Assembly: GCF_041925275.1 (NCBI RefSeq)
Contig: NZ_JBHEUZ010000002.1
Coordinates: forward strand, 124,001-188,000
From: Parapedobacter pyrenivorans_A
GTDB lineage: Bacteria; Bacteroidota; Bacteroidia; Sphingobacteriales; Sphingobacteriaceae
Direction of reading: 5' to 3'
DNA length: 64,000 bases
Shown here: positions 59,301 through 64,000 of the stretch, in pieces
Layout: each line of letters begins with the position of its first letter
Position numbering within the stretch: the first letter of the stretch is position 1
Position numbers and translations under genes: made by a program
Notes under the pieces: model-generated
The model's input: only the letters and a program-made list of their open reading frames with translations
The model's database searches: none
What the model was told of the DNA's origin: nothing

Positions 59301-60626
59301 CAGGTTCCCGTCTTTGTCTAGGTGAAGCGATTTGACGTGATTGTGGCTTAAGGAGCCACGGTCATCCGGATTGTGCTTGAAATGGCGGTACACGCGCCCC
59401 GACGGTGCCATATAGTTCAAGCCGCCGCCTTCGGTGCCTACCCATAGGTTTCCGTCCGTATCTTCCAATACACTGCTCACCACATTGTAACTGAGGCTGC
59501 TGATGTACGGGCTATGCGCGTAGTTCTGGAAAGTGGGAATGTGCCGGTCATAGACACAAACACCTCCGTAATAGGTGCCGATCCATACCGATCCGCGCTT
59601 ATCCTGAAAAATAGGCCGGATGGAGTTATTGCTCAGCGAGAACCGGTCGTAGTCGTTGGCCGTGAATGTTTGGAAGCCGTTTTCCGGCGTATAATAGTTG
59701 AGGCCATTGATGGTACCTATCCAAAAACCGCCGAAACGGTCCTCGATGATCGAACGGACATCGTTGTTGGCCAAAGACCGCCCGTTGGCGTCGGATCGGT
59801 AGGTGAGGTACTCAAAGGTATCCGCATGGGTATTGTATGCATTGATGCCGCCATCTTTGGTACCGAACCAAAAAACACCATCGGATATCTCGCGTACCAC
59901 CCGAACGTCGTCGCTATTCAGCTCGCCGGGCCGTTGCCGGAAATGGGTGGTAAGCCGTAGCGGAACGCCCGGCTGGTAGGGATCGAAAACGAGCACGCCA
60001 TTGACGGTGCTTAGCCATATATTTCCGGATGTGTCTTCATAGAACGACTGCACATTATTGCACCCCAGTGGTACGCCTTGGTCGCTATACATCGCGGCAT
60101 CGAATACCAACGCCAAATGCCCGGGGTTGGCACGGTCGTCGACGCAATACAGGCCTTGTGTGGTACCGAACCATATCCGTCCGCTATGGTCTTCGGTAAT
60201 GGCCGACACGTTGGGCTCGGAAAGCACATTGCCCGATTGGTTGTTTACCAATGGAAAACGTACAAACCGATCGGTATATCGGTCGTATAAATTGATACCA
60301 CCGCTTGTACCCACCCAGAGCCGCTTTTTACTATCCTCCAGCAACGACAGGATGTAGTTGTCGGAGAGGGAGGTACTGTCCGACGGGGTATTGCGATACG
60401 TGGTGAATTTCCGTGCGTCATAACGGTTCAGGCCATCGCGTGTGCCTATCCACATGAAGCCGAGGTAGTCTTGGCAGATGGAAAAGACGCTGCTCTGCGA
60501 AAGCCCTTCATGCAGCCCGATCCGGGTAAATTTGACCGAATGGTCCATGGGCTGGCCAAGCGCAGCGACGCTGAGCAGCAGCAGGGCTGTAGCTAGCATT
60601 CGGAAACGTATGCCTAATGGATGCAT
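56385..60626 (-). CDS. Hybrid two-component system regulator (HTCS) of the second PUL
   Basis: A 1413-residue one-protein sensor-regulator. Order: signal peptide (1-24), about fourteen ligand-binding-propeller (Reg_prop) repeats (about 30-690, recurring WVGT/WFGT), a Y_Y_Y domain (about 733-805), one transmembrane segment (815-835), HisKA with ISHEFRTPL (His873), HATPase (DNGKGIP, GSGIGLALAKNL), a response-receiver domain (phospho-Asp1198 in LVITDIMMP, Lys1250) and an AraC-type HTH (about 1310-1400). Such proteins bind an oligosaccharide in the periplasm and activate the linked PUL. It sits inside the operon SusD-lipoprotein-GH88-HTCS-GH20, so it probably controls itself too. All key residues are intact. 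Confidence 0.96.
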   Translation of the reverse strand: MHPLGIRFRMLATALLLLSVAALGQPMDHSVKFTRIGLHEGLSQSSVFSICQDYLGFMWIGTRDGLNRYDARKFTTYRNTPSDSTSLSDNYILSLLEDSKKRLWVGTSGGINLYDRYTDRFVRFPLVNNQSGNVLSEPNVSAITEDHSGRIWFGTTQGLYCVDDRANPGHLALVFDAAMYSDQGVPLGCNNVQSFYEDTSGNIWLSTVNGVLVFDPYQPGVPLRLTTHFRQRPGELNSDDVRVVREISDGVFWFGTKDGGINAYNTHADTFEYLTYRSDANGRSLANNDVRSIIEDRFGGFWIGTINGLNYYTPENGFQTFTANDYDRFSLSNNSIRPIFQDKRGSVWIGTYYGGVCVYDRHIPTFQNYAHSPYISSLSYNVVSSVLEDTDGNLWVGTEGGGLNYMAPSGRVYRHFKHNPDDRGSLSHNHVKSLHLDKDGNLWVGTYAGGLNLLRRGTRTFQHIRHDPSVSHSISNNNVYAIKGDTGGNLWFGTYGGGLNVKKAGDAMQFESYRAGKTGRYHLSSDLVRTVFIDSRGNLWVGTEDGLNLKRPGSDRFEVFFFSLDDSQSISGDIIISIFEDSKGRIWFGTFKNGLNQYHYDTGTFSHLTAEDGLPGNNVFGILEDAGHLWLSTNNGICRFDPESGTIKSYNTKDGIGGNEFSIGAYCRTASGQLIFGGSHGLTLFNPNDFSSSSYVPPVLFTDFRLFNKPVTPGLGSVLQKPVSITDTIVLSHSQRIFTVEFSAINYVLPEKNEYAYRLDGLEDQWNYVNVPSATYTNLHAGTYTLLARGSSNDGIWSEIPAKLTIKILPPLWKTWWAYLIYTLLVVTALYIVVRFTKIRSRLEHQLELEHLENERQREINEIKLNFFTSISHEFRTPLTLILAPVQHLLANMNLDGHARTMMVTVKNNSLRLLNLVNQLLDFRKQENGSFELAVSPHDFTAFIDRIVNEFQHYAEEQHIHLEYSKPTATIEAWFDADQFEKVIYNLLSNAFKFAPIGGSVRVSVEKMESSVRYPEGSVIVTIWDNGKGIPADKLLSIFEFYYQLHHGSEQHRGNLGSGIGLALAKNLTEMHGGEINVTSYDGQHRPTYTCFTVELPLGNAHYRHTDLVGNDGKETSHVASAIPANEPLYDATIDHTATEERAIDLQRPVVLVVEDNADIRTFIVNHLRDQYTVWEAADGVEGWVLVQTKLPDLVITDIMMPVADGISLLKNIKQHMDTNHIPVLLLTARTSMENVIEGLQLGSDDYITKPFHLDVLSLKIRNSLAARERFRKKFIRDYVLTPQQVVNGPDAEQQFLVSVVTLIENNLAETQFNVNTLASELGMSRPVLYRKLKQMTDLSVIELINVLRLKKAAHLLTQGQLSVSEVAYQVGFSDPKYFGKTFKSYFGKSPTAYTALDETEQRDVLAQKINSF

Positions 60627-60673
60627 GATCGTTCGCTTGACAGGTAATCCTTGTGTTATCGCAATATCGAAAA

Positions 60674-61858
60674 TTAGTCGGATAAATGCAATGCTGCGCC
60701 TGCTTTCCTTCCCAATGCTTCCAGAAAATAATAATCAGCGTAGATGAGCGGTACATCAACTTCAGAGTCGGCGGGCCTCGAACCGGTGCTGTGCAGCAAG
60801 ATAAATCCATGGTGAGTTCCGGCCGGGGCAGTGTACGCGGTAGCGAGGCTATGGATGATATGGTCCGCAAAGCCGCGGAATGCGTCGCCCTCGGCAACCA
60901 GCGTGCTAAGCTCGTACAATGCGGAAGCGATCACGGCCGCCGCTGAGGCGTCGCGTGGCTCAGCGGAGATGTTTGGCGCGTCAAAATCCCAATAAGGAAT
61001 ACCATCAGCCGGCATGTGGGGGTGGTCCATCAACCACCGCGCTATATCCACCGCTTTTTGGCGATATCGCTCATCGTTTGTTTCACGGTAACATAGGGTA
61101 TAACCGTAGAGCGCCCACGCTTGCCCGCGTGCCCATGTAGAACTGTCGCTGTAGCCTTGGTGGGTATTTCGGTGTTCCACCTGGCCGGTTTCGGGGTCGT
61201 AGTCGACTACATGGTAGCTGCCGCCATCGGGCCTGAAATGGTTGATAAGCGTGGTGTTGGCGTGTGATACGGCGATATCGTAAAACGATGAATCGCCCGT
61301 AAGCCGCGTAGCGGCAAACAGCAGTTCCAGGTTGAGCATGTTGTCGATGATGACCGGGAAATCCCAGCGATGGCTGTTGTGGTCCCACGAGCGGATACAG
61401 CCAACCACGGGGTTGAACCGCGTGGCTAGCGTCTGCGCCGCTTTGACAATAACATTCCGATAGGCGGTGTCATCGGTCAACCGATAGCCCTGGCCAAAGC
61501 TGCAATAGATTTTGAACCCCATGTCGTGTGTACGGCCGTTGTACTTTTCGCCAGCCAGCGTCGCGGTGGCTTTCCGCGCTTCATCTTGCCAGTTCCTGTC
61601 GCCCGTAAATCCGTAGAGCTGCCACAGCACACCGGCGAAAAACCCACTTGTCCAGTCGCTTGGCGGCACCAGCACCAAGTGCCCATCACCGTCTAATGTA
61701 CGCGGCGAAACCCGCTTCGGGTCGGCCTGCCGTCGGGCTTCTTCCAGCAGCAGGCGTACCTGCGCTTCACTGGTACGGACTACCTTATCCACATCGATTT
61801 CTTGCGCGTGGCCGATGTGGGTAAGGAAAACGAACCCGAAGATGAATATTTTCTTCAT
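60674..61858 (-). CDS. GH88 unsaturated glucuronyl/uronyl hydrolase
   Basis: A 394-residue protein from the ATG at 61858 (MKKIFIFGFVFLTHIGHA, a signal peptide). The (alpha/alpha)6-barrel of GH88 is recognisable, with the two catalytic aspartates in RTHDMGF (Asp112) and VIIDNMLN (Asp172), and with GYSDSSTWARGQAWALYG. GH88 enzymes hydrate the delta-4,5 double bond of unsaturated uronic acids left by polysaccharide lyases, so the PUL must meet lyase products of a uronate-containing polymer. Lies 47 bases before the hybrid regulator gene and 10 bases after the small lipoprotein. Confidence 0.93.
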   Translation of the reverse strand: MKKIFIFGFVFLTHIGHAQEIDVDKVVRTSEAQVRLLLEEARRQADPKRVSPRTLDGDGHLVLVPPSDWTSGFFAGVLWQLYGFTGDRNWQDEARKATATLAGEKYNGRTHDMGFKIYCSFGQGYRLTDDTAYRNVIVKAAQTLATRFNPVVGCIRSWDHNSHRWDFPVIIDNMLNLELLFAATRLTGDSSFYDIAVSHANTTLINHFRPDGGSYHVVDYDPETGQVEHRNTHQGYSDSSTWARGQAWALYGYTLCYRETNDERYRQKAVDIARWLMDHPHMPADGIPYWDFDAPNISAEPRDASAAAVIASALYELSTLVAEGDAFRGFADHIIHSLATAYTAPAGTHHGFILLHSTGSRPADSEVDVPLIYADYYFLEALGRKAGAALHLSD

Positions 61859-61868
61859 GAACCGATGT

Positions 61869-62384
61869 CTATTCAATGGTCAACGTGCGCCTGAAGGCCG
61901 TGGAAAATATATCCACCCGGTAATCGGGGGTGATGTTATCTTCGAAGTTGATCTGCACCACGCGCGTCCCCGGCTCGGGGTTGTTGAGCAGTTTCACATA
62001 TACGGCATCTGTGGCTTTCCGTGCTTGCGGAAAGGTGAGGGTGTACTTCCCCTCGTTGTTGGGCTGTAGGGTATTCCCGTCACTGTCTACCACCTGGAAA
62101 TCGACTCCCAGCACTGCCGGATTGGGTACATCGGGTGTGACCACGGCATAATGCGCCACGGCGTCATAACCGCGGGTAAATTCAGAATAGAACTGTACAG
62201 GGAGTTTGACCAATTCGGCTTGGCTTCTATTCACCGTTACGGTACCGTTGTTATTGGGCACGTATACAATGTAATAGTGATGCTCGTATTCCGGTAATCC
62301 TGCGGGGTAACTCTTATCCTCGCAAGCAAAGAACAGACCGCTGCATAACAGCAGCACGGTAATCCATATGTTTCGTGTGTTCAT
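61869..62384 (-). CDS. Small surface lipoprotein, DUF4843/Calx-beta-like
   Basis: A 171-residue lipoprotein (MNTRNIWITVLLLCSGLFFAC) made of beta strands, with YYIVYVPNNNGTVTVNRSQ at the start of the mature chain and VVQINFEDNITPDYRVDIFSTAF near the end. It occupies the usual place of an accessory glycan-binding lipoprotein after SusD. I cannot assign the family firmly. The ATG at 62384 is chosen because it opens the signal peptide; 16 codons upstream overlap the SusD stop. Confidence 0.68.
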   Translation of the reverse strand: MNTRNIWITVLLLCSGLFFACEDKSYPAGLPEYEHHYYIVYVPNNNGTVTVNRSQAELVKLPVQFYSEFTRGYDAVAHYAVVTPDVPNPAVLGVDFQVVDSDGNTLQPNNEGKYTLTFPQARKATDAVYVKLLNNPEPGTRVVQINFEDNITPDYRVDIFSTAFRRTLTIE

Positions 62385-62406
62385 TGTCTTGTTGTTTATT
62401 TTATGG

Positions 62407-64000
62407 TTATTGCCAATTCGGATTCTGCACAACGTTTTGGTCGCTTAGTGTAATTTCATTGAACGGTATTGGGTAGCGGTAGTCGCGGTCCGTATCAAAA
62501 GACCGGACGTTGGTATCTTCCACCACCAATACGCCCTCATTATTGATATTCAGTGTGGAAGGATCGGCACCCACCCAGTCTTCCTCGTCAAATTTGGCGC
62601 CGAGCAATTGGCCGGGCAGTAGCACTTCCGCCGTCTTCCACCGGATGAGGTCGTCGTAACGGAATCCTTCCAATGCCAATTCGACCGTGCGCTCCCTTCG
62701 GATCTCCCCGCGCATATCGAGGTCGTTGGCCGTAGCAAACGCATTGGTTAAGCGGGCGTCGAATCCCGCCCGCTGCCGCAGGGCATTGATGGTCAGGTCG
62801 AGGTCGGCATCGCTGATAGTACCATTTAACTCGTATTTCGCTTCCGCGTAGATCAACAATACTTCCGCGTAACGGATAAGGATTTTATCAACGGTACCGG
62901 CACCATTTGTTTGCCAGTCTTCGGTATTGAATCCTTTCTTGGCGGCGTACGCCGAGCGTGAGCCCAGGGTCGTTGTAGGTACCCAGGGGCCTTTATAGGC
63001 TTCTTCACCGGCTTGGAAGAGGGTCATGGCCAAGCGGGGATCCCTGTTTTCGAAGACAGCGTTATAGCCATCCTCGTCGCCTTCGTCCACGAAAAAGGTG
63101 GAGCGTGTTGCCGATGGTTGGTTCAAGCCGTCAAAAGCGGGCAGGCCATCCGTATAGAGGTACTGGCGTACCAAGTTGCGTGTGGGCGCATTCCGTCCGT
63201 TTTCCATATCGCGCGAGTGGTTGTGGCCCACAATCAGGTTGGATGCGCTTACCCCGTAGGTCTTTACGAAGATACTCTCCGGATTGGAAGGGCCTTCGGC
63301 CTCGTGTTGGAAAAGGCCGTTGTAGGTGGGGTACAGCGTGTGCCCTTGTGCCATCACGGCCTCCGCTGCCTGTACGGCCGCAGCGAGGTGTGGCTGCCAT
63401 TCACCGTCGTTGTGGTATTTGGCGCGCGTACCTACATACAGTGCCACTCGTGCTTTCAGTGCCAGGGCACTGCTCTTGGTAAGCCGCCCATACTGGTTTG
63501 CTGGCAGCTGCTGGCGGGTGGGCAGCCATTGCGCGGCAAAATCGAGGTCGTCATAGATTGCCTGCACCACTTCCGCTTTCGGGGTGCGCGGCATCGTCAG
63601 TTCGGGGGCATCGGTATCCAGTGTTTTCAATAACAACGGTACATCGCCGTATTTCTGTACCAAGCTGAAATAGGCGCTGGCCCGGAAGAAACGGGCTTCC
63701 CCGAAATAGCGGTTCTTGATCTCGTCCGTAACCTGTGCTTTTACGCCCTTCTCCAAAATGTTGTTGGCCGTGAATATGTCGCGGTACGGATCGTTCCAAT
63801 CGCCACTCGTATTGGGGATAGACCGGGTGCCGTTGCTTACGCTGTTGGCCGTTTGGTTTACGTTATCGTCGCCCCGGGCATCCAGTTGGAATCCGGCCAG
63901 CAGCTGGTAATGGCGGTTGGTGGCGTTCATGAGGTCGGTCTCCGTGTTCCAGAAATCCACGTCGCTGAATTGGGTTTCCGGAAAGCGGTCCAAGCTACAG
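62407..64000 (-). CDS. SusD/RagB-family lipoprotein, cut by window edge at its lipobox
   Basis: At least 530 residues. The frame runs off the window: reading in from the right edge gives C-S-L-D-R-F-P-E, so the first visible residue, from TGT 63999-63997, is probably the lipidated cysteine and only the signal peptide is missing. SusD elements: GEARFFRASAYFSLVQKYGDVPLL, ILIRYAEVLLIYAEAKYELNG, RRERTVELALEGFRYDDLIRW, and the C-terminal PIPFNEI...NVVQNPNW. It implies a partner SusC just beyond the right edge. Follow-on genes on the same strand are the small lipoprotein and GH88. Confidence 0.93.
   Translation of the reverse strand, partial: CSLDRFPETQFSDVDFWNTETDLMNATNRHYQLLAGFQLDARGDDNVNQTANSVSNGTRSIPNTSGDWNDPYRDIFTANNILEKGVKAQVTDEIKNRYFGEARFFRASAYFSLVQKYGDVPLLLKTLDTDAPELTMPRTPKAEVVQAIYDDLDFAAQWLPTRQQLPANQYGRLTKSSALALKARVALYVGTRAKYHNDGEWQPHLAAAVQAAEAVMAQGHTLYPTYNGLFQHEAEGPSNPESIFVKTYGVSASNLIVGHNHSRDMENGRNAPTRNLVRQYLYTDGLPAFDGLNQPSATRSTFFVDEGDEDGYNAVFENRDPRLAMTLFQAGEEAYKGPWVPTTTLGSRSAYAAKKGFNTEDWQTNGAGTVDKILIRYAEVLLIYAEAKYELNGTISDADLDLTINALRQRAGFDARLTNAFATANDLDMRGEIRRERTVELALEGFRYDDLIRWKTAEVLLPGQLLGAKFDEEDWVGADPSTLNINNEGVLVVEDTNVRSFDTDRDYRYPIPFNEITLSDQNVVQNPNWQ

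Noticed and set aside
1..64000. tRNA, rRNA, CRISPR arrays, insertion sequences, prophage or integrase genes
   Set aside because: No cloverleaf-like sequence, direct-repeat array, transposase or integrase motif was recognised anywhere in the window.

Overview
The window looks like a chromosomal segment of a Bacteroidota member of the Sphingobacteriaceae, in the Parapedobacter/Pedobacter/Sphingobacterium range. The grounds are five SusC/RagA-type receptors with SusD partners plus one further TonB receptor, a hybrid two-component regulator, Bacteroidota-type promoters (TAnnTTTG -7 boxes) and roughly 50% GC by eye. No tRNA, rRNA, CRISPR array or insertion sequence was recognised.

Region 1 (1-10.1 kb) is an amino-sugar / O-glycoprotein utilisation locus. 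The start of a leftward nagB gene faces a rightward operon of SusC, SusD, a fasciclin-like lipoprotein, a DUF1735-like lipoprotein and an M60 (mucinase-type) metallopeptidase. A GH109-type alpha-N-acetylgalactosaminidase follows from its own promoter. Four copies of a LacI-type operator (ACGCAAYCGWTTG in either orientation) lie in the nagB-susC gap and upstream of the GH109 gene, so the parts look co-regulated. The regulator itself is not in the window.

Region 2 (10.1-37.9 kb, almost all leftward) starts with an aminotransferase and a small XRE regulator. It then holds an apparent sulfur-compound module: a TonB receptor, a YeiH-type putative sulfate exporter, an FAD oxidoreductase, a SoxCD-type sulfite dehydrogenase (molybdoprotein plus cytochrome c), a MoaE homologue, and two paralogous operons of the form SusC-SusD-(cyanophycinase-like)-short DoxX-like-long DoxX-like. 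A 6-1-6 inverted repeat (TACTAA-N-TTAGTA) sits against the -7 box of the TonB-receptor gene, both SusC operons and the XRE gene. This is the best candidate for an undescribed regulated system. A cysteine-rich 38-codon ORF lies in the leader of one SusC operon.

Region 3 (37.9-45.1 kb) is mixed: a secreted DUF1684-peptide deformylase fusion, a DUF6266 protein, an alkyltransferase (ogt), lipoyl synthase (lipA), a beta-lactamase-fold lipoprotein that has lost its catalytic motifs, a PL14-like lipoprotein and an outer-membrane beta-barrel.

Region 4 (45.1-64 kb) is a second polysaccharide utilisation locus. Rightward: a SusE/F-like lipoprotein, SusC, an unusually long SusD, two ThuA-like proteins and a DUF5009/NagX-like membrane acyltransferase. 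Leftward: a SusD cut by the window edge at its lipobox, a small lipoprotein, a GH88 unsaturated uronyl hydrolase, a 1413-residue hybrid two-component regulator and a GH20-like hexosaminidase. GH88, GH20 and NagX together suggest a uronate/hexosamine polymer of glycosaminoglycan type. The nearby PL14-like protein could supply the lyase step.
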